64,000 bases of DNA, taken from positions 248,001 to 312,000 of the forward strand of contig CAKSPZ010000001.1 in assembly GCA_934486635.1 (NCBI GenBank), given 5' to 3'. Source of the DNA: an uncultured Eubacteriales bacterium. GTDB lineage: Bacteria; Bacillota; Clostridia; Oscillospirales; Acutalibacteraceae. The notes beneath the pieces are model-generated. The model was not told the DNA's origin and did not search any database. It saw only the letters and a list, made by a program, of their open reading frames with translations. The translations under genes were made by a program, and so were the position numbers. Below, one piece after another: positions 44,489 to 53,707 of this stretch. Numbering within the stretch: the first letter of the stretch is position 1; the number at the start of each line of letters is the position of its first letter.

Positions 44489-46646
44489 TGACTATGAGCA
44501 ACTAAAAGAATATTTGGAAAAAGATAATAAGATTTATGATATGGCTTTAATAGATAAGGCCTATAATGTAGCACTGAAAGCACACGAATCACAAAAAAGA
44601 ATATCAGGAATACCATATATTTTACATCCTACATCTGTTGCTTGTATATTAGCAGAACTCGGTATGGATACACAATCTATAGTAGCGGCACTTTTACATG
44701 ATGTAGTTGAAGATACATCATATACATTGGATGATATAACGAAAATGTTTGGTAAAGAAATAGCACTTTTGGTTGATGGAGTAACCAAATTAGGAAAAAT
44801 ACCGTTTTCTACGCAAGAAGAACAACAAGCAGAAAACCTTAGAAAAATGTTAATTGCTATGGCAGAAGACATTAGAGTTATTATTATCAAGCTAGCAGAT
44901 AGACTCCACAACATGAGAACTATAGATTGTATGAAACCACAAAAGAGGCGAGATAAGGCACGCGAAAATATGGAGGTTTATGCACCAATAGCTCATCGTT
45001 TGGGTATTCGTACTATAAAAGAAGAATTGGAAGACTTATCTTTAAAATATCTTGATCCTGTTGCATATAAAGAAATAGAAGCAGCTCTAGAACTAAGAAA
45101 AGAAGACAGAGAAAAGCTGTTAGGAATAATAAAGAAAACAATTGAGCAAAAAATTTCTCCATTTATACCAGACCTTTATTTAGAGGGTAGAGTAAAAAGT
45201 ATAAATGGCATATATCGTAAAATGTTTATAAAGAATTATTTAATGGAAGAAATTTATGATATATATGCAGTTAGAGTAATAGTAAATACTGTTAATGACT
45301 GCTATAATACTTTGGGTGTTATACATGAAGCATTTAGGCCTATTCCAAATAGGTTTAAGGACTATATATCTACGCCAAAACCTAATATGTATCAGTCATT
45401 ACACACTACAGTTATAGGAAAAGAAGGAATACCTTTTGAAGTGCAAATAAGGACCTGGGAAATGCATCATACAGCAGAATATGGAATAGCAGCTCATTGG
45501 AAATATAAGTTAGGTCTTAAAGATAAAAAGGATTCTCTTGAAGAACGGCTTGCTTGGATTAGAAATATGATAGAAAACCAAAAAGATGATGGAGATGCGA
45601 TTGACTTAGTTAGGACTATAAAATCTGATTTGGTACCAGAAGAAGTATTTGTATTGACTCCAAGGGGAGAAGTTGTAAACTTACCTATGGGAGCAACAGT
45701 TATAGACTTTGCATATGCAATACACAGTGAAGTGGGTAACCACATGATAGGTGCAAAAGTAGACAGAAGAATTGTACCCTTTGATTACAAAGTTAAAACA
45801 GGTCAAATTGTTGAAATTCTTACTACAAAAGAATTAAATCATGGTCCCAGCAGAGATTGGCTAAAAATAGTAGCTACCAGTGAAGCTAGAAGCAAAATAC
45901 GACAATGGTTTAAAAAAGAAAGACGAGAAGAAAACATTATTCATGGAAAAAGTGAACTTGAAAAAGAGTTTACAAGAGTAGGAATAAGATTAGATGAAGA
46001 AAAAATGAAAGATTTTCTTTTATCTATAGCAAAACAACAACGCTGTGAAACAATAGAAAAGCTATATGAATCAATTGGTTATGGTGGCATAGTAATAAGT
46101 CGTATAATGCCAAGAGTTAAGGATGAATATAGCAAATTAAAACAAAAAGATGAACCAATGGTTATAAAAGAAGTGGCAGAAGAAAAAAGCAGTAATGCCA
46201 AGGGTGTAATAATAGATGGAATAGAAAACTGTTTAGTTAAGTTTTCAAAATGTTGTAATCCTATTCCGGGTGATGAAATAATTGGTTTTATAACAAGAGG
46301 TTATGGAGTATCTTTGCATAAGAGAAATTGTGTGAATGTACCTGTGAATATAGAACATGCTGCAGAACCTAATAGATGGATACATGCGCACTGGGCAAAT
46401 AGTGCAAGAGAAGAATTTAAGTCTAGCATAAAAATAGTGGCACTTGACAAAGCTAATATAATAGCAGATATAACTATGCAAATTTCTTATTTACATGTTG
46501 ATATACAATCTTTTAATCTTAATAAAGCCAAGGATGGAAATGCACATATATATATATCAATTTCAGTAAAAAACATGGAACATTTAAAATCAATCATGTC
46601 AAGACTCTCAAAAGTAAATGGAGTTCTCTCTGTAAATAGAGCATAA
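44472..46646 (+). CDS. bifunctional (p)ppGpp synthetase/hydrolase RelA/SpoT (Rel)
   Basis: 724 residues. HD hydrolase domain with H52 (ILHPTSVACI) and H76-D77 (ALLHDVVEDTSY), then synthetase with YDIYAVRVIVNTVNDCYNTL and RFKDYISTPKPNMYQSLHTT, then a TGS domain (VLTPRGEVVNLPMGATVIDF) and a C-terminal ACT domain. Both catalytic motifs look intact, so it should make and degrade the stringent alarmone. Co-transcribed with recJ and likely with the next genes. Confidence 0.97.
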   Translation: MKAYYNDYEQLKEYLEKDNKIYDMALIDKAYNVALKAHESQKRISGIPYILHPTSVACILAELGMDTQSIVAALLHDVVEDTSYTLDDITKMFGKEIALLVDGVTKLGKIPFSTQEEQQAENLRKMLIAMAEDIRVIIIKLADRLHNMRTIDCMKPQKRRDKARENMEVYAPIAHRLGIRTIKEELEDLSLKYLDPVAYKEIEAALELRKEDREKLLGIIKKTIEQKISPFIPDLYLEGRVKSINGIYRKMFIKNYLMEEIYDIYAVRVIVNTVNDCYNTLGVIHEAFRPIPNRFKDYISTPKPNMYQSLHTTVIGKEGIPFEVQIRTWEMHHTAEYGIAAHWKYKLGLKDKKDSLEERLAWIRNMIENQKDDGDAIDLVRTIKSDLVPEEVFVLTPRGEVVNLPMGATVIDFAYAIHSEVGNHMIGAKVDRRIVPFDYKVKTGQIVEILTTKELNHGPSRDWLKIVATSEARSKIRQWFKKERREENIIHGKSELEKEFTRVGIRLDEEKMKDFLLSIAKQQRCETIEKLYESIGYGGIVISRIMPRVKDEYSKLKQKDEPMVIKEVAEEKSSNAKGVIIDGIENCLVKFSKCCNPIPGDEIIGFITRGYGVSLHKRNCVNVPVNIEHAAEPNRWIHAHWANSAREEFKSSIKIVALDKANIIADITMQISYLHVDIQSFNLNKAKDGNAHIYISISVKNMEHLKSIMSRLSKVNGVLSVNRA

Positions 46647-46659
46647 ATAAAAGGAGATT

Positions 46660-47289
46660 ATGATGTTAAACATAGAAAAATATAAAGTAGGACCACTTGA
46701 AACAAATTGTTATTTTATTACCGATGCAGATACAAAAAAGTCAGCTATTATAGATCCAGGAGGAATATCATCTGAACTAGATAAAAGAATAAAAGCGATT
46801 GGTAAAGAAAATATAGAATATATATTGATGACTCATGGACATTTTGACCACATAAGAAAAGCTATGCGCTATAAAGAATTGACAGGAGCAAAGCTTATGA
46901 TTGGTGTAAATGAAAAAGAATTTACAAAAGATAGACATTTAAATCTTTGCCGTATAGAGATGCCTGCTTTTGATGTGGATTTATTATTAAATGACGGGGA
47001 TATTATTGAACTTGGAAATACAAAAATAAAGGTTTTAAATACCCCAGGCCATACAATAGGCGGGGTTTGTTTTATTACAGGAGATAGTATATTTTCCGGA
47101 GATACAATAATGAAAGGAACTATAGGCCGATGTGATCTTGAGACGGGTAATATTACTCAAATGATGGATTCTGTTTCAAAAATAGTACAGCTAAGTGGAG
47201 AATATAATATTTATCCAGGACATGGTGAAGAGACAACACTTAATAATGAAAAAAAGAATAATATATATTTTAGAAAGGTTTTAAAATGA
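46660..47289 (+). CDS. MBL-fold metallo-hydrolase (glyoxalase II-like)
   Basis: 209 residues. The metal motif THGHFDHIRKAM (about 55-66), SAIIDPGG at the N-terminus, NTPGHTIGGVCF (third histidine) and NIYPGHGEETTL near the end define a glyoxalase II/YcbL-type hydrolase. Substrate uncertain. It follows relA by 13 bases with AAAGGAG and overlaps hemZ by 4 bases, an order common in Clostridia. Confidence 0.9.
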   Translation: MMLNIEKYKVGPLETNCYFITDADTKKSAIIDPGGISSELDKRIKAIGKENIEYILMTHGHFDHIRKAMRYKELTGAKLMIGVNEKEFTKDRHLNLCRIEMPAFDVDLLLNDGDIIELGNTKIKVLNTPGHTIGGVCFITGDSIFSGDTIMKGTIGRCDLETGNITQMMDSVSKIVQLSGEYNIYPGHGEETTLNNEKKNNIYFRKVLK

Positions 47290-48770
47290 TACTATATGCA
47301 AAAGGACATAAATTTTTTTATGAACTAGAAAAATTATGTACCGTGTTTTTCCCAAATGAAAAAATAGAAGGAGTAGAATATAAAAATCAAAATTTAACTC
47401 CACCATATGTATACACCGAAGTATGTGATTTACACAATAAAAGAAATTTAATTGTACATGTATCAATAAACGATAACTTTTTAGAAGATAATAGAATTTT
47501 AAACAGTGATATATACGAAATAGACGATACCACAGAAAAAGTTTTAGCACAAATGATTTTTAAATTATTAAAAAAAATAACAGGACAAGAGCCTTCATGG
47601 GGAATACTTACAGGAATTAGACCGGTCAAATTAATGAGAAGGCTAATAAATGAAATGGGCACAGATGATGCTATAAAATATTTTAATGATGAATTTATGG
47701 TTTCTGAAGAAAAAACTAATTTATGCTATAATACTGCTTTAAAACAACAGAGTATTATAGATTTATCGTCTGATCGTTCATTTAGTCTTTACATAGCAAT
47801 ACCGTTTTGTCCTACTAGATGTTCATACTGTTCGTTTGTTTCCCAATCAATTGAAAAATCAGCAAAATTAATACCGGAATATTTAGATTGTTTAATAAAA
47901 GAGATAGAATATACTTCGAGTATAGTGAAAAAATTGGGATTAAAGTTAGAAACAGTATACATAGGAGGAGGTACACCTACTACTTTAAGTGCAAATCAAT
48001 TAGAAATTTTAATAAATAAAATAAATGAAAATTTTAATGTGAATGATTGCCGTGAATTTACAGTAGAGGCAGGAAGACCCGATACAATTACAGAGGATAA
48101 GTTATTAGTACTAAAAAAGCTAGGAGTCACAAGGATAAGCATAAATCCACAAACATTAAATGATAATGTATTAGAGCTAATAGGAAGAAAGCATACAGCC
48201 AAGCAAACTGTTGATGCATTTTATTTAGCTAGAAAATGTGGTTTTGATAATATAAATATGGATTTAATAGCAGGATTACCGGGAGATGAATATAATAGCT
48301 TTAAAAATACAATTAATGAAGTTTGTAAATTAAATCCAGAAAATATTACTATTCATACACTTGCAATGAAACGTTCCTCACGTTTAACTGATCAGGGTAA
48401 TAAACTTGACAAAGAGTCTGCGAAACTTACTGAGAAGATGATGGAATTCGCTAAAGAAATATTATTTTCTGAAGAATATATACCATATTATCTTTATAGG
48501 CAAAGCAAAATGCTCGGAAATCTTGAAAATATAGGGTTTTGTAAAAAAGGTTATGAGAATCTTTATAATGTGTACATAATGGAAGAAACTCATACCATAA
48601 TTTCTTGTGGCGCAAGTGGTGTTACTAAATTAAAGGCACCCAAAGGTGACTTTATTGAGAGATGTTTTAATTTTAAATTTCCTTATGAGTATATACAGCG
48701 TTTTTCTGAAATTATTAACAGAAAAGATAAGGTGTTGAGTTTTTATGACGATTTCAAAAAATTACTATGA
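47286..48770 (+). CDS. hemZ: coproporphyrinogen dehydrogenase-like radical SAM protein HemZ
   Basis: 494 residues. An N-terminal HemZ-specific domain of about 160 residues is followed by a radical SAM core: IPFCPTRCSYCSFVSQS (the CxxxCxxC cluster motif), ETVYIGGGTPTTLSANQL, GVTRISINPQTLNDNVLELI and NMDLIAGLPGDEYNSF. HemZ is thought to act in anaerobic coproporphyrinogen oxidation, but its function in organisms that may lack heme pathways is unclear. It overlaps the next gene by 26 bases. Confidence 0.9.
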   Translation: MILYAKGHKFFYELEKLCTVFFPNEKIEGVEYKNQNLTPPYVYTEVCDLHNKRNLIVHVSINDNFLEDNRILNSDIYEIDDTTEKVLAQMIFKLLKKITGQEPSWGILTGIRPVKLMRRLINEMGTDDAIKYFNDEFMVSEEKTNLCYNTALKQQSIIDLSSDRSFSLYIAIPFCPTRCSYCSFVSQSIEKSAKLIPEYLDCLIKEIEYTSSIVKKLGLKLETVYIGGGTPTTLSANQLEILINKINENFNVNDCREFTVEAGRPDTITEDKLLVLKKLGVTRISINPQTLNDNVLELIGRKHTAKQTVDAFYLARKCGFDNINMDLIAGLPGDEYNSFKNTINEVCKLNPENITIHTLAMKRSSRLTDQGNKLDKESAKLTEKMMEFAKEILFSEEYIPYYLYRQSKMLGNLENIGFCKKGYENLYNVYIMEETHTIISCGASGVTKLKAPKGDFIERCFNFKFPYEYIQRFSEIINRKDKVLSFYDDFKKLL

Positions 48771-49689
48771 ACAGGATGGCTGGAATTTAAGTACAATTAA
48801 TGAAGCGGCAGAAAAAGAACCAGAACAGTTTGTAAAACGTATAGAGTGTTCATTTAAAGCACAAATAGAGGAAACAGCTGACTATGTTATAAAGAAACAA
48901 CCAGAATGTAAAATTTTAATGATAGCAGGTCCATCTTCTAGTGGAAAAACTACGGTCGCAAATATGATAAAAGCAGAATTTGCCAAAAGAAATATATGGA
49001 GTACGGTTATTTCGCTTGACGACTTTTATATAGGAATAGATAAGTTACCAATTTTAAAAAATGGATCTAAGGATTTTGAGTCTATAAATGGTCTTGATAC
49101 TTTTCAAATTAAACAAACGTTAAAAGCTATTATTTATGATGGACTTTGCGATATGCCAATATATGATTTTTCTAAAATGGCTCCATCTAACAAAAGACGG
49201 CATATAAAGGTTCCATCAAATGGAATGATAATTATTGAAGGATTACATGCGTTAAATCCTATAATAAGTGATGGGCTACCAATTGAGAGTGTATTAAAAA
49301 TATATGTTAGTGTGCAAAATAAAGTTATGTTTAATGGACATGAATTTATTTCTCCTGAAGATATTAGATTAACACGAAGAGTTTTAAGGGATTATAATTA
49401 TAGAGACACTATGCCAATAAGGACAGTAATGATGTGGGCGGATGTATGCAGAGGAGAACAATTATATATAAAGCCATTTGAAATGGAAAGTAATATATCA
49501 ATAAATTCATTTCATGCATATGAGATTTGTGTAATGTCAAAAGAAATGTTGGGGCTAATGGGGTCAATTCCTAAAAATATACAAGAATATGAGCATATAG
49601 TGAAATTAACTGAAAAGTTAAGAGAATTTAAAAATATAAATAAAAGTTTAGTGACAAGTGATTCGTTAATAAGAGAATTTATAAAATAA
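48745..49689 (+). CDS. uridine kinase/phosphoribulokinase-family nucleoside kinase
   Basis: 314 residues. P-loop LMIAGPSSSGKTTVANMIKA near 52-71, ISLDDFYIGIDKLPIL, DMPIYDFSKMAPSNKRRHIK and IIIEGLHALNPII. Clostridial nucleoside kinases of this type often carry an extra N-terminal TGS/threonyl-tRNA synthetase-like part (about 550 residues in total); that part is missing here, with only about 45 residues before the P-loop. It is the last gene of the recJ-relA run. Confidence 0.88.
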   Translation: MTISKNYYEQDGWNLSTINEAAEKEPEQFVKRIECSFKAQIEETADYVIKKQPECKILMIAGPSSSGKTTVANMIKAEFAKRNIWSTVISLDDFYIGIDKLPILKNGSKDFESINGLDTFQIKQTLKAIIYDGLCDMPIYDFSKMAPSNKRRHIKVPSNGMIIIEGLHALNPIISDGLPIESVLKIYVSVQNKVMFNGHEFISPEDIRLTRRVLRDYNYRDTMPIRTVMMWADVCRGEQLYIKPFEMESNISINSFHAYEICVMSKEMLGLMGSIPKNIQEYEHIVKLTEKLREFKNINKSLVTSDSLIREFIK

Positions 49690-49763
49690 AACAAAAATAT
49701 ACTTGAATTTTATTGTATAATGAAGTATGCTGGTTTAGTTCATTAAAAATAAGGAGAAAAATA

Positions 49764-50279
49764 ATGCAAAGGGATGTAAAAAATCAGCTGGTAAGAAAAA
49801 TTGTAGAAACAGCAATCATAGCAGCACTTTATGTTGTTCTTACTTTTATTTCTAATATCTTTGGCTTATCTTATTCAGGAGTACAACTTAGATTATCTGA
49901 AGCATTAACAATTTTACCGGCACTTTCGCCTTTTGCTGTTACAGGACTTACTATTGGATGTTTTATTTCAAATTTGGCAAGTCCTCTTGGAATAATAGAC
50001 ATAGTATTTGGTACGCTATCTACTTTTATTTGTGCGCAACTTACTCGGATGTGTTCTAAGGTAATAGTCAAGGGAATACCAATATTAGCACCGTTACCGC
50101 CAGTTTTGGTAGGTTCAATTTTAATAGGTTTGATGATTGCTTTTATTATGCCAGAGGGTTTTAGTTTTTATGCTTTTTTAATATCTTCAATAAGTGTTGG
50201 CATAGGAGAATTTATAGTTTGCTATGGATTAGGAATACCTTTATTTTTATTTATAAAAAAGTCAAAAATTTTAAAGTAA
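49764..50279 (+). CDS. queT: queuosine precursor ECF transporter S component, QueT-like
   Basis: 171 residues from ATG 49764 with AAGGAG 7 bases upstream. About five membrane helices and the QueT signature VQLRLSEALTILPALSPFAV followed by GLTIGCFISNLASPLGIIDI and VFGTLSTFICAQ. QueT delivers a queuosine precursor with the shared ECF module, whose genes are not in the window. With queH at 5542 it supports a queuosine salvage pathway. A TATAAT at 49716 may be its -10; no preQ1 aptamer was recognised. Confidence 0.85.
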   Translation: MQRDVKNQLVRKIVETAIIAALYVVLTFISNIFGLSYSGVQLRLSEALTILPALSPFAVTGLTIGCFISNLASPLGIIDIVFGTLSTFICAQLTRMCSKVIVKGIPILAPLPPVLVGSILIGLMIAFIMPEGFSFYAFLISSISVGIGEFIVCYGLGIPLFLFIKKSKILK

Positions 50280-50310
50280 TAGAATTTTAAATTAGGAGGT
50301 CTATTTAATT

Positions 50311-51702
50311 ATGGGGAGCTTAGAGAAAAGGGTTCCAAAGTCAATAAAGGAAATGTCACCTGTTAGGCTAATTGTATCGAGCTTTTTAGCGATAATAATT
50401 TTAGGAACATCTCTTTTATACTTACCAATCGCTTCAAGAAATATGGAAAAGGTTCCTTTTATAGACGCACTTTTTACTGCAACATCAACTACATGTGTTA
50501 CTGGTTTAACACCATTTGATACTTATTCCAGATGGTCTACTTTTGGGCAGGTTGTTATTATTTTGCTTATACAGTTTGGCGGTCTTGGAATAATAACATT
50601 TACTACAGGTTTTACTTTATTTTTGCGCAAAAAAATAGGTTTACGCGACATGCAAATTGCTAAGGAATATACAAGTGGAAGTGTACTAAATTTACCCAGA
50701 CTTATAAAGACGATAATATTTTGGTCACTTGGTTGTGAATTTATTGGGACTTTGTTACTTTCAATCAGATTTATACCTCAATTTGGTTTCTTAAGAGGAA
50801 CGTGGATGTCGGTTTTTACAGCAATTTCGGCTTATTGTAATGCAGGTTTTGACATAATGGGTTATGTAAATCCGGGAAGTAGTTTTATTGACTATGCAAC
50901 AGATCCATTAATTTCGTTAACAATATCATTTTTGGTTATTTTAGGTGGAATTGGTTTTGTAGTAGTAAGTGATATTTATTCTTGCATAACTAAAAAAATA
51001 GAAAATCCTAAAAACCATCCAAAATTAAATTTACATTCTTTTGTTGTTATTACAATGTCAATTATATTATTGATAATAGGTACAGTGTTATTTATGTTTT
51101 TTGAATACCATAATACTTTATTAAATTATAATTTTTGGGAAAAGTTAAATATATCTTTTTTTCAATCCGCAGTAGCAAGAACAGCTGGATTTTTTTCAGT
51201 ACCTATTGGGCAAGAAAAAAGTTTAACTAAATTATTAATAATCGTGCTAATGTTTATAGGAGCATCTCCGGCATCTACAGGAGGAGGAATAAAAACTACA
51301 ACATTTGTTGTAATTTTAGCAACTTTACGAGGCGTTGTTAAGGGGTATAATGACACAATTTTACTTAAACACAGAGTGGAAAAATCTACAGTCTATAAAG
51401 CATTCTCTTTGACGACACTTGCAGTTTTTTTGATTTCTATTGTAACGGTGCTTATAGCTATTGTGGAAGCACCAAAAAATATTACAGTTTTAGATATAAC
51501 TTTTGAAACAGTTTCAGCATTTGCAACAGTTGGTGTAACAGCAGGGATAACAAATCTTTTATCGGTTGTTTCCAAGATACTTATTATAATAATGATGTTT
51601 ATAGGTAGAGTAGGCCCTATTTCGTTTATATTTGCAGTATCATTAATAAAAGATAAAAATTCTGCGAAGGTTTTACCTTCAAGTAAAATAATTGTAGGTT
51701 AA
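50311..51702 (+). CDS. TrkH/KtrB-family potassium transporter subunit
   Basis: 463 residues, about ten membrane segments with four pore repeats: TSTTCVTGLTPFDTYSRWST (first selectivity loop, TGL), AISAYCNAGFDIMGY, AVARTAGFFSVPIGQ and VSAFATVGVTAG, each with the selectivity glycine. It moves K+ (perhaps with Na+). KtrB and TrkH are alike at this level. The TrkA/KtrA regulatory partner is not adjacent, as often occurs. Confidence 0.9.
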   Translation: MGSLEKRVPKSIKEMSPVRLIVSSFLAIIILGTSLLYLPIASRNMEKVPFIDALFTATSTTCVTGLTPFDTYSRWSTFGQVVIILLIQFGGLGIITFTTGFTLFLRKKIGLRDMQIAKEYTSGSVLNLPRLIKTIIFWSLGCEFIGTLLLSIRFIPQFGFLRGTWMSVFTAISAYCNAGFDIMGYVNPGSSFIDYATDPLISLTISFLVILGGIGFVVVSDIYSCITKKIENPKNHPKLNLHSFVVITMSIILLIIGTVLFMFFEYHNTLLNYNFWEKLNISFFQSAVARTAGFFSVPIGQEKSLTKLLIIVLMFIGASPASTGGGIKTTTFVVILATLRGVVKGYNDTILLKHRVEKSTVYKAFSLTTLAVFLISIVTVLIAIVEAPKNITVLDITFETVSAFATVGVTAGITNLLSVVSKILIIIMMFIGRVGPISFIFAVSLIKDKNSAKVLPSSKIIVG

Positions 51703-51725
51703 AAAATTAAGTCGGGGTGAATAAA

Positions 51726-52433
51726 TTGTCTAATGAAGAAAATAAAATACGTACTAAGGATTTAAGTGTAACGAATAAAAGCTTAAAAAAAAAGTTATCT
51801 AAAAAACATTATATTATTATTTCTATAATATCTTTTTTTATAATTTTATTACTTATAATTTTCGGATTTATTTTTTTTAATAATAGTGTAATTGGTTCTT
51901 GGGCTAAAGGTGATTCAAATATTAACTATGTATTAACTATTAAAGAAAATGGATTAGCAATTGTATCAAAAGATGATATGAGTATAAATGGGACTTATAG
52001 TCTAAAAGAAAATAATATTATAAATTTTGATATTATTATAAATAAAAAAAAGTTTTTAGTTGGAGATTATAAATACAGGGTAATTTCTAATTTTTTAGAA
52101 AAGAAGTTAGAGCTAACTAATGAAGACGGAACAATAGAAAAATACAATCAATATAAAAGTACGGAGCCAATAGTGTTTAATGATTTTTCTATAGTTGAAG
52201 AGATTTTGGGAAGATGGAAAAACGAAAATCTAAATATAGAATATGAATTTTTAGATAATGGATTAGCAAATGTCAAAAAAGATAATATAACAATAAATTT
52301 TATATACAAAATTAAAGACCAAAAGATTATATTAAAAAGTAAAATTTCTGGGCAAGAAAAAGAAAGTGAAGTTGATTATGAGATAAATAATGGAATATTA
52401 AAAGTCGGTGGGGTAGAATATATAAAACAATAA
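51726..52433 (+). CDS. single-pass membrane protein with duplicated lipocalin-like domain
   Basis: 235 residues from TTG 51726, 6 bases after GGGGTG; a GTG 9 bases earlier is less likely. A basic N-terminus is followed by a membrane helix (about 32-55) and two copies of a roughly 80-residue beta unit: GSWAKGDSNINYVLTIKENG and GRWKNENLNIEYEFLDNG, each followed by a VSKDD/KKDN-type turn and an N-x-Y/F strand. This resembles the DUF5640/lipocalin-like units in Clostridia. Function unknown. Confidence 0.65.
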   Translation: MSNEENKIRTKDLSVTNKSLKKKLSKKHYIIISIISFFIILLLIIFGFIFFNNSVIGSWAKGDSNINYVLTIKENGLAIVSKDDMSINGTYSLKENNIINFDIIINKKKFLVGDYKYRVISNFLEKKLELTNEDGTIEKYNQYKSTEPIVFNDFSIVEEILGRWKNENLNIEYEFLDNGLANVKKDNITINFIYKIKDQKIILKSKISGQEKESEVDYEINNGILKVGGVEYIKQ

Positions 52434-52442
52434 TAAATAAGG

Positions 52443-52484
52443 GAAGCCGTCGCTTTTACAATTAAAATAAGTAGCGACGGCTTC
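52443..52484. terminator. bidirectional terminator
   Basis: Perfect 12-bp stem GAAGCCGTCGCT (52443-52454) with its complement (52473-52484) and an 18-base AT-rich loop between convergent genes. Confidence 0.8.
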
Positions 52485-52486
52485 AT

Positions 52487-53674
52487 TTATTGTGCTGTAA
52501 TACCCAATGATTTTTTTATTTCATTTATAAAGTTTCCAGATTTTATAATAGCTCCATCTATTACACTTATTTCCATATCATGGGCTCTGGTATAGGTATA
52601 GGAACGTTTTTTGTTTATGGTACTTACAACTACAAGGGCGCTTTTTGAATGAGTTCCACCAAAATAGGATGGATACATGCTCAATTCGCGTAAAGCATCG
52701 GCTGAAGGTTCAGATAGTTTACAAGATATAAAGTAAGGATGAATACCATAAAAAAATGTTATATCAATTTCATTGGTTATTTCCATAGATTTATTTTTTG
52801 AATTATTCCATTCAAATTTTACACTCATTCTAACATCATGAAAAAGTTTGCTTCGTTTTAATTCTATATAACAAAAAAGTTCTAACCAAATACCAAAATC
52901 ACTAAGATATTTCTTTACTTTTTTATCGCGATAAAAAAAAGAAATTTTGTTGGAACTAATATGTAATTTATATATTAATTTTAACTCTTGTGCTAATTTT
53001 AATAAATCAAAATTATCAATAGAAATTTTTGATTTACCTGTATTGATGTTTTTGGGGGCTTTAAAAAAAAGATTATCAAAGCCTTGAGAGAAAGACGTAT
53101 TGCCTGTTTGAAGATAAAGACATAATTTTTTCCAAGAATTAACATCGTGAAAAACAGCATTACAGAATTTTAAGATGCTATCGAAAAGATCAGCGGAAGG
53201 ACTAGCATGGTTATACCCAGTTATAAGTGCTCCATGTAACGAAAAGATATTCTCAATATTTAGTTTTGGCATAATAAAGTTTTTTTCAAGGGATTTGCAT
53301 CCATATATATTTATAAGATTACCACCTAAAACGTCTATTTTAAAAATAGGTGTAAAAGTTTTTCGACAAGCTTTATATGCACCAATTGCACCAAATTCAC
53401 CAGCACCAGTTATATCAAAAAAACAACTTGAATTTTTATGGATTACAGAAGTACATGTTTTTGTAATATCATCAATATTTAACCCGTCATAACCGGTACT
53501 TTCTATATTAATATTAGGAAGTTTTAATATACAAGATTTTTTTATATATTCAATATTTTTTAATTTAGTATATCTTTTATCATATAAAATGACGACATTT
53601 TTTGGTTTAAAAGAGAAGATAGGAAGTAAGTTATTTATTTGTTCATTATCGTACAAAATAACAAGACATTCCAT
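52487..53674 (-). CDS. stand-alone Card1/Can2-like DUF1887 protein (CARF plus PD-(D/E)xK nuclease-like)
   Basis: 395 residues with AGGAGG ahead of the start. N-terminal CARF-like Rossmann domain (1-140) with DITGAGEFGAIGAYKACR (87-104), the ligand loop region. The C-terminal half has the nuclease-like core: helix ELFCYIELKR (265-274), strand NEIDITFF (301-308; E302, D304) and ISCKLS (316-321; K319), ending LSMYPSYFGGTHSKSALVVV, the DUF1887 signature. Card1/Can2 enzymes are activated by cyclic tetra-adenylate from type III CRISPR. No CRISPR array or cas gene is in the window. The S-C-K triad differs from the classical E-x-K. Confidence 0.8.
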   Translation of the reverse strand: MECLVILYDNEQINNLLPIFSFKPKNVVILYDKRYTKLKNIEYIKKSCILKLPNINIESTGYDGLNIDDITKTCTSVIHKNSSCFFDITGAGEFGAIGAYKACRKTFTPIFKIDVLGGNLINIYGCKSLEKNFIMPKLNIENIFSLHGALITGYNHASPSADLFDSILKFCNAVFHDVNSWKKLCLYLQTGNTSFSQGFDNLFFKAPKNINTGKSKISIDNFDLLKLAQELKLIYKLHISSNKISFFYRDKKVKKYLSDFGIWLELFCYIELKRSKLFHDVRMSVKFEWNNSKNKSMEITNEIDITFFYGIHPYFISCKLSEPSADALRELSMYPSYFGGTHSKSALVVVSTINKKRSYTYTRAHDMEISVIDGAIIKSGNFINEIKKSLGITAQ

Positions 53675-53707
53675 ATTATACCTCCTAATAATTCATTAGT
53701 AGAAAAG

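Noticed and set aside
49690..49763. preQ1 riboswitch before queT
   Set aside because: The leader is short and AT-rich; the hairpin plus A-rich tail of preQ1-I and the pattern of preQ1-II could not be matched.
52443..52484. Membership of this hairpin in the CACTATRYCGCG loop family
   Set aside because: Its loop is AT-rich and lacks the motif although the stem is also GC-rich.
52487..53674. A CRISPR array or cas genes next to the Card1-like gene
   Set aside because: No regularly spaced direct repeats or Cas-like reading frames were found by inspection on either side; neighbours are a lipocalin-like and a dockerin gene.
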